64,000 bases of DNA, taken from contig WBMV01007707.1 of the NCBI GenBank assembly GCA_013396655.1, positions 491,995 through 555,994 of the forward strand. The letters are read 5' to 3'. A program made the translations under genes and the position numbers. Below the pieces are notes generated by a model. It did not search any database. It was not told the DNA's origin and saw only the letters and a program-made list of their open reading frames with translations. This document shows positions 13,303-27,502 of this stretch, one piece after another. Within the stretch, counting starts at the first letter, position 1, and each line of letters starts with the position of its first letter. Source of the DNA: Campylorhamphus procurvoides. Its lineage: Eukaryota; Chordata; Aves; Passeriformes; Dendrocolaptidae.

Positions 13303-16224
13303 TGAGGATCATTTGGGTGTCAAGTTCAAATCACAGAAGTTTTATAGAGCCTGTATCTTTAAAGGAAGTGGTAAATATTATATACTTGTAAAGTACATTA
13401 CTGTGTAAGAAGGGTGTGCACTCCTAGCACCTTTTCGCCAAAAATGAGGTGTTGCCAAGCAGCTGTTCTGCAGCATCCCACTGCCCTCTTCTGTGTCTGT
13501 CTGGGGTGGATTTGCCCTCTTCGAAAAGAGGGTCCAGGTACTGGAAGCAGCAGCCACGTTTGGGATAGTGAGGGTTGCTTAGAGCCTCAGCTGTGCCCTG
13601 TTGGTTAATGGAAAAGAAGAGAAATCTTCAAATTTTCATCTTTCCAGATTTAAAATAAAATAACAGAATAAAATACTATGCAAGGCTGATAACGCCCTCT
13701 GAATTCTTTGTGAATGTAACTCTGATTTTGGTCTTGCATGACAGAATTAAAGGTGTTTGTCAGTCATGGTCTATATGTGTTTCTGCCTTCTCTCCATGTA
13801 GTGATGGTCAGGAGATGGAATATTTTAAAAGGTGATGCAACAAAGAGCATCACAGTAAGAGTGAATGTTAGTTTGAATTCTTATGTATTTCTGCCTTCAG
13901 CCACCATTGCCAACAGCATTTTTTTTTTACCCAGGATTTGGCGTAAGAAGATGGTTTTCTTAAAGCAAAGAAAATGGTGCCTTCAGATGTGGCTGGAAAA
14001 TAAGTAAATAATGGCCTAAAGCCATTTACCAAAAAAGAAAAAATTCTCTTGGTTGCTAAAATGAAAGCTTCTTTTTAGTATTTGTTTTTTTAGTGTTTTC
14101 TTTTTTAAATTTCTCTTGTAAAGAAATAGCTTTGAGGAAAGGACTGAGATGTCACAGATTCACATATAGTGATATATATTCAGTCTTTAGGGTATAATAT
14201 GTATAGTCTCAGATATCATATACTGACAGGCATTGCTTGAAGAAAGCAGTACTGTCTCAAAGACTGAAGCCCTTTAGGCTACAGTTTGCAGGTCCTGCCC
14301 TGAATTTTTGAATACTTTGGTTTTGGCAAGTAATTTCCTAAAAAATACATATTTTTGTAGGCATTTCATTAATTCATTGTGGCATACTTAGTTCACAGTC
14401 AATAATGATACCTCCAGAATCAATCTTTTTCGATTTCATGCAGGGTTATGGAAAAGGAGAGAAGATGCTTTGAATAGGGAACTATAAACCTATAGGCTAT
14501 TTCACCAGTCAATGTAAACAAATAAAGCCTCATCTGAAATCATTTTACATCTCTTTTTCTGAGTTTTTTAAAAATAGGCATTCGGGCAGAAAGCAGCTGA
14601 AATATAATACTTTCCTGGCACTCACGGTTATTACATGACCTCTCACTTTGCTTTTATAACTCTGCCTACACAAGCCATGAAGTAGGTAGCCATCTGCCTG
14701 GTGTCCTTCCAGGGTGGTCACAGCTTACCAAACGGGGCCTTAAAATGCTGGGGAAGGATGTTCTTTCTTTGGAAACTCATTGGTTTATATGAAACTGTTG
14801 TGATTTTGTTTAATAATATTTGTCTAAACACAGTCCCATCTCTGCAAGTTCACCAAAGCTGAATGAAAACTGCATCTATCTACCAGCTGAAAAGATCTTA
14901 TTCACTGATTTAGCAGAGTAAAAAAATGCATTCCCATGCTGAAACCTTGGCACAGGTTACATAAAAGTACAGATTTTACCATGATTCAGTCCCCAGTTCA
15001 TGGGGATCACCAGTGCTGCACTGGAGTCGGTGGAGCAAACACAGCCATTAAGTTTGGCCTTGTTGACTCCACAGTTTGGAAAAAGAATTCCCGACTTCAC
15101 AGGTGTGCTTGCTTTTGGACCCTTGGGAAGATGCTCAAATCTGAAATTCAACCTTTTGTTTCCACTGATTCGTTTCCATTGAGAGATGAGCCATGGTTAT
15201 AAGACCAGTCAGTTTTTTGGCCTGCAGTCGTGTTGGACACCTGTTTCCATCTCCATGATTGGGTAACAGCTGTGGGTTGTCATTCCTCCTTCAATTCCAG
15301 ATATTTGCCTGTTGTCTCAAAAAACAGCAGTTGTTTCCCCTCAAAACTTACAAGTGTTGTTAAGCTCAATAAGCCCATATGTTTAATCTCGCTCATAAGG
15401 ACGTGGGCTTCAGGGTTAATAGATTTGTTGCTGGGACTTCTGAACCTGATTTCAACTGTTCTAGGAGAACTCTAGTCCCAGACACCCATATTCAAGGTAA
15501 AATAATTAAAAATGAAACAAATTCTCCTGATCACTGAACTAGACCTCATCTTTACATGTATCACCTTATATATTTAAAATATTGCATCTTGCCATCTTTT
15601 CCTTGACAAAATGAGAATTTTCATGTTCTCCAAAAATCCCTGATTGTTTTTCAGTCCGGAAAAGTCTCACTTTGGATGTTAAATGTTACAACATATGGTA
15701 GCACTGGCAGCTTGTTTTGGCATCTGGCCTAAAAAGAGTCTTGTGCAGCAACACCTCTCTCCATGAGAATACCTTCCCTGTGGCATCCAAGGACTGCATT
15801 TGTTGCAAAAATGGTATCACACTAGGAGTTCGTCTTGTCCATCTGGGATGTACTAGTGGTGTACTTGTGGTGTATAACTACACTAAAGTGTCTCTCCTCC
15901 TCTTGGACTGCCAGCTCATAACTCCTCATCTGTGAGCTCAACAACTTTATGCAGATGTCCAGTATCAGGAATGATTGCTACCCTCGAGAAAAATTGATAT
16001 TTACAGACCAGTGGGCCTGCCAATACTGAGCATGGTTCATCTCTAAAGTGGTCTTGAGAAACTGCTTATCTTTGATATGCAAGGAAAGTGTCAGAGCTGT
16101 GCGTTGTTACAGGACAAGCTGTCAGGGTAGTGGAAGATGCATAAAGGTGGACGGGAGCTGGTGCTTAATACAGACCCTGGTGTGGGGATGAGAGTAACAG
16201 AAGCAGTGCAAGGTGGTGTGAGAC

Positions 16225-16341
16225 ATCTGAGCAGGAGGTGGAAAGGCTAAAACAAAGAGTCAGTGTGATAGCAGAGAAGAGGGACAGGCTCCTAAAGGAG
16301 CAAGAAGATTGCAGTGGTTTCACTATTTAGCCCTGTGGAAT
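16225..16341 (+). mobile_element. possible CR1 ORF1-like coiled-coil remnant
   Basis: One + frame reads EQEVERLKQRV and then EKRDRLLKEQEDC before a stop, a charged heptad-like pattern. CR1 ORF1 proteins carry a similar EVERL...R coiled coil near their zinc-finger region. The match is short and from memory. It could equally be chance purine-rich sequence. Confidence 0.3.
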
Positions 16342-16387
16342 GAAGAACTGGAGAGAGAAAATAAAAGAAAGGTACCTTGAAACTAGT

Positions 16388-16416
16388 TTGGGGTTTTTGT
16401 TTGTTTGTTTGTTTTT
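16388..16416. repeat. (GTTT)n simple repeat
   Basis: Several GTTT units follow TTTGGGG in a 29-base tract. Confidence 0.85.
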
Positions 16417-17219
16417 AAAACATGATTTTAGGCAATCTATTAGCAGAGTTATGAGAGCTAAGAAGACATTGTAGAATATTAATTATCCAAAATCAAATAT
16501 GTGAGCAAAAGCATGTACGTACATAAACTGGAGACCTCATCATAGACAAGGTCATGCAGAAGATAAGCTTCATAGTCTGCAGTGCTACCTTTGGTGTTTG
16601 ACAAAAGCCTCAGTGAAACATGTTTGCCAATTTTATCTGGGCCTCGCAGATTGAAAGATGCAATTTTCAGCAGTACCTTCCTCTATTATCACTTCCTCAG
16701 CACTTCAAGATCTCTCTGCACCACGTTCCCCCTTGAACTATGCAGCCCATTAAATCACTCCCCTTTGACATGTTGTTAGCAGCTCAAGTTGTTCTTACGT
16801 GACAAAAGACATTCCTCATCTGAACTTCTTCCAGTGCAGCACTGATCAAACAGAACAGTCATTTTCTCTTACTTTTTTGCAGTGTTTTGTGTACTGGAGC
16901 TTTGGCAGAGCAGAGATCATCTCTCAGTATGATGCTCACCCTGGCAAGCACTGAATTGACATCAATACTTAAGGATGCAGTTCTCATTTACAGTTCCTCA
17001 GTGGAACAAAGTCCTCCTGGCTCTTCCTTTTGGCCTTTCTACTTCCAGCCTGAAGCAGCTTATGTAAGCTGCACAAGTGCTTGCAGTCTGCTCTTACCTG
17101 AGAAATAGGATTTGATTCATGGCGTGAGATTCCCTACACATTAAATCCTATTCCTGATAAACAGTACAATCCTTAGAGGCCACTAGCAATTCCAACTAAA
17201 AGCCATTCAAAAGGCTTTA

Positions 17220-17488
17220 TGTGGTGGGTTGACCCTGGCTGGGTGCCAGATTCTGCCCACCTAATGCACTCTATCCCTCCCTGACTCAGATGGACACGAG
17301 AGAAAAAATACAACAAATGCTCATGGATCAGGATAAGAGCAGGGAGAGATCACTCAGGAACTACCATCATGGTCAAAACACATTCAGCTTGGGGAAATTA
17401 GTTTAATTTATTGCCAATTAAATCACAATGTGATAATGAGAAAATTAAAACTGGATCTTAAAACCTTTCCCCCATCTCTCCCTCAGAA
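17220..17488 (+). mobile_element. avian endogenous-retrovirus LTR-like fragment
   Basis: The segment begins TGTGGTGGGTTGACCCTGGC and passes through GGACACGAGAGAAAAAATAC, AGGGAGAGATCACTCAGGAA and GGGGAAATTAGTTTAATTTA to a C-rich stretch around 17465-17488. I recognise this order as a dispersed LTR-type sequence common in songbird genomes. It starts with the TG expected of an LTR. After about 17488 the resemblance fades, so this looks like the 5' part of a solo LTR or a decayed copy. No gag, pol or env coding sequence is present nearby. Confidence 0.6.
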
Positions 17489-20400
17489 AAATATTTGATC
17501 TGAACAACACTGTTGTGCAAGGTCACATATTCTACCAAAACTCAGAGCCATGAATTGGGAAGAAAACCTCAGTATCTCGACTTCACTTTGCAGACAGATT
17601 TTATTCTCAATGCAAATAAGCCAGCCTTTTCCAAACTGCAAATTTCAGAGCTGTTTCTGTAAGAGAGTGACAATAATTTGCAACAAACTCATATAACACA
17701 AGTGCTTTCCACAGCAAATATTGATGGAATATGTCTACAAACATGCTGCTCCAGTGTCTGCCCCAGGTTCTGACAGCAGATGAGCCTGGGGTGCAAAACC
17801 ACCTCAGGTGTCTGGTTTATGGTAAATAGGAATTTTCAATTAAGAGTCAGAGCTAGAAAAACAATCGGCCACACATGACAAACAGCAAATAATCTTATGA
17901 AATCAGTGGAAATGTTTCTCTTATCTTCAAAGACACCAAAGTGTGGGCTCTAGTTTTGGGGTTTGTACAGCACTATTATAATAATACAAATACCTCTGTA
18001 GCCTTGATAAGCCGTAGTTATTGATGTAGCTTTCGGATTGCTCAGGCCTTCTGTTTTAAAACTGTGGAATTAAATGTAAGTACCACCACTTAGTCACATA
18101 TTATCACTGTGCTCTAAGGGATGGAGTTATGGTGGCAATGTATTTTTCTTCTTGTATTTTAATCTAGGATTTTTCTTTTTATATCATGTACAAGAGACTT
18201 AAAGATTAGGAATGGGGTTTTTTATTACCATACAAAAGCAACAGGATGATTAGAAATGTGGTCCACAGTTTGATTTTTATTGATTAGTCTAGCAATCAGT
18301 ATAAGATAAAAAATGTAGTTATTGTTTTTGAGTAACTTCCAAATTGATGGAATGATCTTGTTTATAAAAATTATTTTATTCAAAATATCAGTAAATAAAA
18401 CTAAAACATATAATGAAACAGGAATGTCAGCTGCGATGAAAAACTTCTTGTCTCACATCTCTGAATCTAAATTTATATTAGTATTAACAGGAACAAGCTA
18501 TTTTGGCCTCATTCAAGTAAACAACTAAATTCCTACTGATAAGAAAGAGAAAGCCATCTGACTGAAGAACTATGAAGAGGCTGATTGAAAATTATATCCT
18601 CTCCTAACACCTTTGCTTTCATCATCTCAATCTTTATGTGCCATCTTTTGCAGGATTTTTAATCATAGAGGTTTCTGACTTGCTATGACCTGCATTATGA
18701 ATGTGAAACATTACGAAGAAACATGAAATTAAAAACTCAAGACCTTTCACTTTTTTGCACAGTATAAATTAGAATGGATCTTATGAGTTCAGTCTGTTTC
18801 AGGGATCATAAGTAGCTGTCCACGAGCTTTTTCAGCTGAAAAGGGCACTGAGTGGCCATGAGAGAGCACAACAGATTTCTTTTTCTGGTTGTGAGTGTAA
18901 GTTTTGTTTTGCAACACCATGAAAGGTGGGGATAGTTGGCAGATCTAACCTGCAAAGATGTACCTCGATCAAGGTCTGAGTTATGGTGTTGCTGACAGAA
19001 ACTGTATATTGTTTTCCTACCTCATTTCAGAATAGGGGAGTGCACATATCACAGTTCTGTGAGGTCAGTCTAAGTTTGATTTAATATAATGGCACGTGGA
19101 AGACTGAGGTGGCCTTTGTATTGACTGGGATGAGGGCTCACCCCTAGTAAATGAGTAAATGGAGACATTTCTGTGTATCTAGACCCTAAGGGCTGTGCTG
19201 TTTATAACTGTATTTTGTAAAAAGCCCCTAACAAAAGTAAAAGGATGTGTGTGCGGGGGTGGGTTTAAAGAAATATGGTTTAAGCCGTTCTTTCTTAAAT
19301 GTGTGGTCAATATTAGGCTTAGCAAGTGATTCTATTACACATAGGCCAAACTTCACAATTCAAGAAAAGCAATATAATTCATCCTAAACAACATCTCTGT
19401 GTTATTTATGCAGAAAGAAGAACTCAAGGCCTTTAAGTATTTCTTAGATACAGTGATGCATTAAAAATTATAGACTTTTTTATATTCATAGTTTGGAATG
19501 AGAATTTCATAGATCAACAAGAGAAATGTTATCCTTCTTCATTGTCTTATTACCTTGAAATGTCTTCTTGACGTGGGTTAATTTACTTGTGCAACTGTAC
19601 TGCGCAGGCAGAAAAAAATCCACATATGCTTCAAAAGCATGTAGTATAGACTGTAATCTTCCCCTTTGTTACTCTGTTTTGTGAAATATCCCTCTTGAAC
19701 AAAGAGATAAAGTAATCAAAAACTATGAAATGTAGTGTTTTGATTAGAATACAGGAAAAACAAATTCTTGCAAGAAAACTAAAATATGTTGGTGTAGAAC
19801 GATCAGATGTGCACCTGTGGCTAGTTAGGGCATTATTTACGGCCCCATTATTGCTAGGTATTCTAGAGCTATGGCTGGTGCATCTCTGAGGTTAGTGAAA
19901 CCTGACACTGCTAGAAATAGTCTTCCATTAGCTAAATGGCTCTCTGATGGTGAAGGTTGTTCGGGCCTGAGCTAGCACCAGGTATCATTGGCAGCAGCTT
20001 TAGATCTGTTCTAGATGGTTTTTTATTTGTATCTTTTTAATTTCCTAATGACAAAACCAAAGACATTGCTGACTTGCAAAAACATTACTTGCTTATCAGT
20101 AACCTGTTCAAAATGCAGAATCTACTTCTTTTTTGTGATTTGTTAGTATTATAATGAGGAGTTTGTATTTTCTATAGGGATGGCAAATTGATAAAAGAGT
20201 CTGTAGATTTATGCCATTGGCTAAAAAGAAGAAACCTGATTTCAAAAAATTCCTCCCTGCTTCCTTTTAAATTTGCAGTAGTGTTAATTTACAAAGGCAC
20301 ATTATTGTGTTTATGAAACTTTTGAGAAGTTTTTTTAGGCTGGTCTTAAAGTAATTGCATCTCCAGAATTATTTAAATATTTTTCACATTTTGAAGTTAA

Positions 20401-23056
20401 TTAAAGACTCTTACTTATTATGATTTTTTTCCCCTATTTGTTTGTAGCTGTAATCAATGAAGTAAATGAAGTAAAAAATGCTGAGGACAGAGAGTGAGTA
20501 GGACAAAGCGGTAGCAATTTAATGTGCATGCAATCCTTTTTGTCTTCTGACCTCTGTACAAACAATAAACAGCACACAATGAAGGGTTGTAAGAGCTATA
20601 CTAAGTGAAATTGAGCAGAGGTTCTGTGAGTTGTACAAAACAAGAGGAAATTAATGCTGGTACCAAGGGCAGAACTGCTGGGTTTTGGCTTTTGTTTGGG
20701 AGTTTTTGAAGGTTTTTTCCTAACCCACGAATAAGTATGCTGCACTTCAGCAGCTCTGACAGATCAAGTCACACATGTTAAGTTCTCCCCACTGCAGCTT
20801 GTGGCATTGCGGTGCATCTGCTATCATGACTCTTTTGAATTTCACCATAAATGACTGAGTTTTCCCGAAAAAATGTATATCGTTTACCTTTTCCCTATGG
20901 TACTGGAGAGAGAGCACATTGCAGGTGCCCAGTAGGTGTGGGGGCTGCGTGGGGAAGGTTTCCCTGCATGAAGGATCTGGGCAATTGCAGGATGAGATGC
21001 ATCATCTTTGTCTTCTGCGCTCCAGACAGGTAGGGGGGAAGAAAAAAAAAATTAAGCAGAATGGCTGTATGAGATTAATGTATGTATGTTAATTCTTCAC
21101 TGAATTCAGATATAGTCTGCAAATGGGTGGCTCAGCCCCTGTAGCAAAGCTCTTCTCGCTGCTCTGATGCTGTGTCCTACTTACAGTTTAAGAGGAGAAT
21201 TTCATGCCACTGCAGACAGTTAGTGCTGCACAAAAAGCCTGCTTGTCTGAGATTTGTGTGGGAAGGTGTGTGTGTTATCGTCTCCTACATATGTCAGATT
21301 GTACAGAAATTACTGTACATGATTTGCTCTCATCACACCTGGTATAGTGTCGTCATCCTTAATGCTGCCTCACTTTTCTGAAAGCTGGAACATTCAAAAG
21401 ATAAAAGTGCTTCAAAACGTAAAAGAAAATTTAATTGTAGAGAATGCAGTTAAAACTTTATATAACCTAATTGCTTAATTTAGAACGTCCCATCTGACTA
21501 CCTCATAACTTTGAATAGAGTAGATCAGCAAAGAAAATAACCAGATTTGAATTTATTAATCTGTGCTGATGGATTTCTTCATTCTTTTTTATAATACACA
21601 GATTTATTATCTGAACTCATAAACCAAATTAGTTGTGTTAATGCATACTTATACAAAGTACAGAGCCAAATATTCTTTGTTCCACTAAAATAATATTCCA
21701 TTAAATTAACTTAACTAAGCTAATGGTTATTTTATGAAAACGTTTGAAAGTCAGTTTGTCACGTAGCAAACATAATGGCATACTCCAATTTTCCAGAGCA
21801 GCCAGTAAAAGCCAGACAAGCACAAGGAATCGGCTTTCTGTAAGATGTTTGGAGAAGCTTTCACTGGATGGGCCTTTCTAAGACTCCATTTTGCTGTTGT
21901 CCAGATAGAGAAATCTGAATCTCACTGAAATACATCCGGAAAATAAATCAGTGTTGGTTTCATCTTCTGCAGTGATAAAATGGTCCCAAAGCCAGTGTGG
22001 GTGCAGGAAAGGAACAGAGGCAAAGGGAGGATGATGCTCTGTGTATAACTTGTTTTCACACTTTGATTACTGAAATCCTGTTGATGCGTGTGGAGGTGCG
22101 TTCTGACATTAGATTCTGACATAGATGGTGTCTTTTATTTGGGATTTTTTTTTAAAGCTCCTTAAACAAGAATTCTTGGATACACTTCTGCAAGACTTCT
22201 TAAAACAATCTCTGAATTTTCCAAACTATTTCAGTTCTTGTTTTCTGTCCTGTAAAGAAAAATTTTAACCCTCAGTAATGTTTTTATCCTGCAAGCAACC
22301 AAATCAGATAAATGCACTTTTCCATAATCAACACAAATAAAACTATCCCCCTCCCAAAGCCGAAGCATATAGGATTTAGGATCCTGTTCTGCATTCCAAG
22401 TCTTGTGCTGCCTGAGAGATAAATGAAAACACAGAAACAGGCATCTGTGTCACTGTAGCTGTACATACTTTACAAATATATTTTATTGCACATATTTTAA
22501 ATAAAGTCTGAAAAAGTTGAAGTAGTGGATTTTTACATGGATTTCAGTGGGGACAGCACTGTTTCAAAAGCAAATTATTACATATACCCATTCCTCTTTG
22601 CACTGGTCTTTCAGACATCTATACAGCTCATGTGCCAAAACAGTTCTGAAAATGTGGAACCTGAAATGCAGAGGAACTGCACTGTTTGCTCTAGAGTAAG
22701 ACCAGAGTAGCTCCAGGTCTCACACCATATCCTTGTATCAATCTGTAACTTTCGTGCAATTATGGGATGTGTGAATTACAAATCAGCTGACACATGCACG
22801 AGATTAAACAGGACATAGATGCTCACTGACTATGAAATTTTATACATTTCTTGACCCACCCCCCCCAAGCTGCCTGTGTCTTGTTTTCTGAAGTTTACAC
22901 GGATGTGGAATGTATGATTCTGGGTACATTTTCAATTATGCATTTTGACTGTTTCTCTGTAAAATGATGATTTTTAGACACATTATAAGGAGACTAGCTT
23001 TTCCATTCTACTTGTATGAGTTTACTCCCCTTTCTAGGAGCAGAAAATAGGAAAGT

Positions 23057-23090
23057 TTGGGTTGGTTGGTTGTTTTGTTTGGGTTTTTTT
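23057..23090. repeat. T/G-rich low-complexity tract
   Basis: GGTTGGTTGGTTGTTTTG is followed by GGG and a T run. It belongs to the same class as the other T/G tracts in this intron. Confidence 0.8.
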
Positions 23091-24719
23091 CAGCATCCTC
23101 CTAGATTATTAAAAATTTATTAAATCTTCCTCTTAACTGCTTCAAAATCTTTATCAATTAACCACATCCCTTTGAAACAGTTTATAGCTGTAATCAAACC
23201 CAGTGACTGTACAGGAGCTTTCACTATGCAACACCATTCTTTTGTACAGGCTTTTGTAAAGGCTACAGAAAGAGCTTAATTTTAAGTCCAGACATTCTTG
23301 AGAAGAGAGCAAAAAACATCCTCTTTCCAGTTTCCTATGCATGTAATGACTGCCTTCATAGCAGAAGATGTGCAGTACTGGCTTTGGTTCTCCCTTCAGA
23401 ACCCTACAGCCCTTATTTTGTGATAAATTCAGTGTGCAGCAGCAATAGAAGTGTCAGAAATTTTCCTTTTAAAATCAAGATTGAATCTGGTATTCATGAA
23501 TGTCACTGTCATATTATCAGTATCCTGAACAGGATGAAACCACTACACCAGCCACATCAGACCACAGGTTTCTCCCCACCACTAACCCAACACACACAGA
23601 AGACAGTCATCATGTCTGAGGAGCAAAAGGAGCACCAGGTCCTTGATCCAGAGCATTTCCACAGCAGTGGCTGTTCTGCACTAGCTTGGAGAGGGAGTGT
23701 GTGCTACCCTGTGTAGCTGCACTGCCCAGGAGGGGCACAAGGTGGGAACAAGTGATGAAGGTGGGGGCCCCTTAATCATCTCTTTGATTGTCTAATCAAA
23801 TTGTCTAATCTAACTTGACAAGGGATCTGGGCCCATTCTTGGCAGGAAGGGATCCAGTTGACATCAAAACCCCTTGGTTAATGAGAGACATCATGAAACC
23901 CAAAGGCTATGCATCTCACAGTTGCTCTCATAAGTGGAAAGAAAGGTATTTTAGGACTTTCGCTATACTTCCTGGCAGAAGGGAAATTTAACAGGAGTGG
24001 CCCTGTGCCTGTCAGAGAGAATGGAAAACCCTGGGAGTGTAGAATGTGGTCAGGGGTCAGTTCATTTCTCATCAGTCCTTGAATGATGGTCACTGCTCAG
24101 GAACAACCCTGGAATTAAACACAGATATGAACAATGCAGAAAGCAGAGAACAGGTCGGGTTGCACATGTCTCTGCTGGAGTAACAGCAGAAGTTCAAAGG
24201 CTGAAGTCAGGAAAGCCAAAGCAAAAAATGAGAATGCATCTAGCATGAGATAAGAAAAGTAGCAAACTCAACCAATCCTAAGAAGAAATGCAGGTGAGAG
24301 AGACCTGAGAGAAGGCAGCAGTGGTTTTGCCTTTTTTTTCTGCTAGTTTTCAGTAAATGTTCACTTTTAACTAGATGCCTAGCACAATTATTAGCAGCAA
24401 CTGAGCTGTAAAATGTGAGCCTAGAACAAGAAAAGAATAAGAAATTATTGAAATAATTTAGATATTTTTTTGTTTGCACTCACTGACCTTGAGGGTCATA
24501 GAACAATCTTTAAAGAGCAAGGTTTTTAGGTCTAAAATAGATTTAACAGATAACACTAACTTCTGTTGGAGACTGGACAGAGAAGCAAGTGTATGTAATA
24601 ATTAATTCAAGAGAAAAAAAGGAAGAATTAGCTCCTCAGAAAAAACCTGAAATAAATAACAAAGCAAAAGGATATGAGGCACTTGAGAGATAACAAGGCA
24701 TGTAGGTCACCTGCCAGGC

Positions 24720-25700
24720 AGATTTTTATATAGACCAAATCGTGCCAAATCTGTTTGTTGTTTTCTGAAACAGGGTAAGAGGCATTGTTAGGGAGGAATA
24801 GAAGGTATCACATCAACTTGACATGAGCAAAGCTTTTGGTACGTGTCTCATCTGAGAGTCTCACAATAAATTAGGGCTATATGGTCAAGATGGTGTGATT
24901 TTAAGCTGGATGGAGACTGTACTGAGAGAATGTTTATCAGTGTGTCTAAAGATCAAGAGGGAGGTGCAGAAAAATCCTTCATTGATCTGCTTTTTTAGTG
25001 TTTTTGTTGACAACCTTGGATGATGGAATTGAAGGTACTTAGAAAAATTTTAGACACCATAAAATTATGGAAAGCTTCAAGTATGTTGTAGAGTAAGGTT
25101 AGAAATAAACTAACTGGTAAAATTCAATGTCCTTTTTGTATTGGCAAGGACAGTGGGAACAAAAGAGAAAGGACTTGAAGGCTACACTAGATCAAAAGGC
25201 AAACAGGAGCGGTGTGTGTTGCAAAAAATGGCAAATAGATTAATGAATGCATTATATATAAAGTTTGTTAGGCCACAACTGAAATGCGTTTTGCATTTTC
25301 AACACATAAGTGCAAATTGACACTTGTCTGGAGGAGAGCAACAAGAATGACCATGAGTCTAGAAAAGACTGAGCAAACTGAAATCCTCCAGATGGAGGAA
25401 TGATTGTGTATGTGGTAAAAAGTACTCCAAAGGCTGTTGCAAAAAAGGGGATAATCTGCTTTCTGCCTCTGAGGTATATAGAAAACAAAGTCATAGGCTT
25501 CGTGTGCTCCTGTCAAGATCCAGGTGAGTCACAGGGAAGTACTTTTCAACAGTAGTGTTTCAAGAAAGCCCAGCCCTACATCAATTGCTTGTGGAAATTG
25601 TGGATTCTCTAGTAGCAAGAGGTCTGCAAGCATAAATTGAACAAACAACTGTTATAGACATAATTGGTGCTGCCAAAGAGCATAGAGAGGAGTAGATGAT
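24720..25700 (+). mobile_element. degenerate CR1-clade LINE reverse-transcriptase remnant
   Basis: The + strand keeps several CR1 RT landmarks in order, interrupted by stops and frameshifts. These are ATAGACCAAATCGTGCCAAA, a decayed YLDMSKAFGT (from YLDxSKAFDT), AACCTTGGATGATGGAATTG, a MANRLMNALYIK-VRPQLK segment near 25225-25290, and GAGGAGAGCAACAAGAATGA. It is an old copy with no intact frame. Its internal segment 25161-25289 is related to 27503-27630. Confidence 0.75.
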
Positions 25701-27143
25701 TCAACCTTACTTCTGTACAGTTCTGTGTAATGGGTGCCATAAATAAAATTAAGCAAAAGGCCAGAGTTTCAAGCAGTCCTCCTATGTCCTTTTGTCATAA
25801 AATCTTTCAAGTTAGATAGGTACTTGAATTATTAAGAAACAAAACAAAGAACAAAAGAAACTCTCATGCAACAATTGGAACTAAGACTTAGGGAAAATAA
25901 AAAAAAAAGGAGAAAAATCTTTCTGCTGCAGTCATAATTAGTTATGGTAATTGTTCAGTCATGAGTTGCTGCCTTTTTTTCCAAAGGCCTAGATGAAGGC
26001 TGCCTTCATTTTAACAAGTAAGTCTTGCAGAAAAGGGCTTATATGTCAGACTTGGCATGACTTGGTGTCATGAGGAGTCTGGCTTTGAAGTTTATCAAAG
26101 TAATAAGACTATGATACTCAATTTTGCTGTAATACTTCACTCCCAGATTGCCTGAAGTGCCTTTCTTTTCTTATATTGGCTGGCATTCTTTACTGAAAAT
26201 CAGAAGAAAGTGAAAATGGGACACTCTGGATAATAAAAGAGTATCACATCATAATCACATTTTAATGTGCAAGCTATGTCAAACTGTTCTACTGTGTTGT
26301 GCATATACAACTTCTCATCCAGCCACAGAAATAATTTTTTTTCCAAATCTCATCCATATCTTATAGGTGGAGAACGTGATTTAGTTCAGTAATGATCATA
26401 AAGTGAGTCAGTACACTTCTTTGGACTGATACCTGGGCCCAGATCTTCTCATTTAATCACCTAATTTAGTTATTAAGAGATTCAGCATACAAATAGTAGA
26501 GCACAGGCTACCTGTCTTATAATGAGAGTACGCAGTACCCAAAGCCCTACTCCAAACTGAGGGATTCTTTGAACTTATGCTGCAGATGCACTGCCTGCAA
26601 AGGAATGAGATGCTTCTTAAAATCAGCATGTGAGAAATAAAGTGAGAGCAATCAAAATACAGCATATATAAATTGAAATGAGCGCTATACAAAGTGGATC
26701 ATGCTAATTTGACTAGGCCTATTTCTATTTTAACTCAGAATACTGTTTATGCTTACATAAGATAATGTAATTACCAAGTAGTCTTCAATACCAGGAGCTA
26801 CATGAGGAGCAGAGCTGTTGGGACTGGTAAAGACTTGCAGACAAGTCCCAGGGTATCTATCAAGTAAGGAAGCAGTGCTGAAAATGAACACAGTCTCCTG
26901 AGGTCCTGTTCACAGAGGGCTGTGGAGCAGGGAACACTCTCAGTGAATGACAGGCAGCTCAGGCTAAAGGACAGGGGGTCACTGCATCTGGTGGAAAGCT
27001 TTAGTAACAAGGCCGTCTGGAGGCAGATGCTTTTTACAGAAGTCCAGCCAGCTGTGTCTCCCCTCAGAAGGCTGGGGATCCAGAGTTCTAGCTGGTACTT
27101 TCGTGTGATGGAAGAATGGGCTATCTGCATCAGCAAAAACACT

Positions 27144-27197
27144 GGGTTGTGGGTTTTTTGGGGTTTTTTTTGGGTTTTTTTATGGTTTTTTTTTTCC
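27144..27197. repeat. G/T-rich low-complexity tract with four G-runs
   Basis: GGG at 27144, 27151 and 27172 and GGGG at 27160 are separated by T-rich loops of 4, 6 and 8 bases, followed by long T runs. It lies on the coding strand of CAMK4. Confidence 0.85.
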
Positions 27198-27502
27198 ATT
27201 TTGCATTTTAATCTCTTAATTCACAACAAAACTATTGTTACAGTTAGCCACCCTCAACAAAATTTGACATGGTATGGAAGATGCAAGATGCTAAAATGGG
27301 TTTGTTAAATCCATGACCTGGCAGCGTGAGGCAGCCCCAGCCACACCCTTGCCTTCTCCAAGCATCACAGGTATCATTTGTGGTCAAATATGAAGTCAAG
27401 AAGGAGAAATAGTGGAAGAGATCAGATAGAGCAGCAGGGACTGATTTTAGGGTGTGTATCGACTGTGCCAGGATCTATGTGGACTGCAGAGAAAGTGAGT
27501 TC

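Noticed and set aside
26798..27308. Overlapping frames of 133 (-) and 128 (+) codons
   Set aside because: Both run through the G/T low-complexity tract at 27144-27197, whose simple sequence keeps frames open. They show no motif, and their overlap on opposite strands argues against coding.
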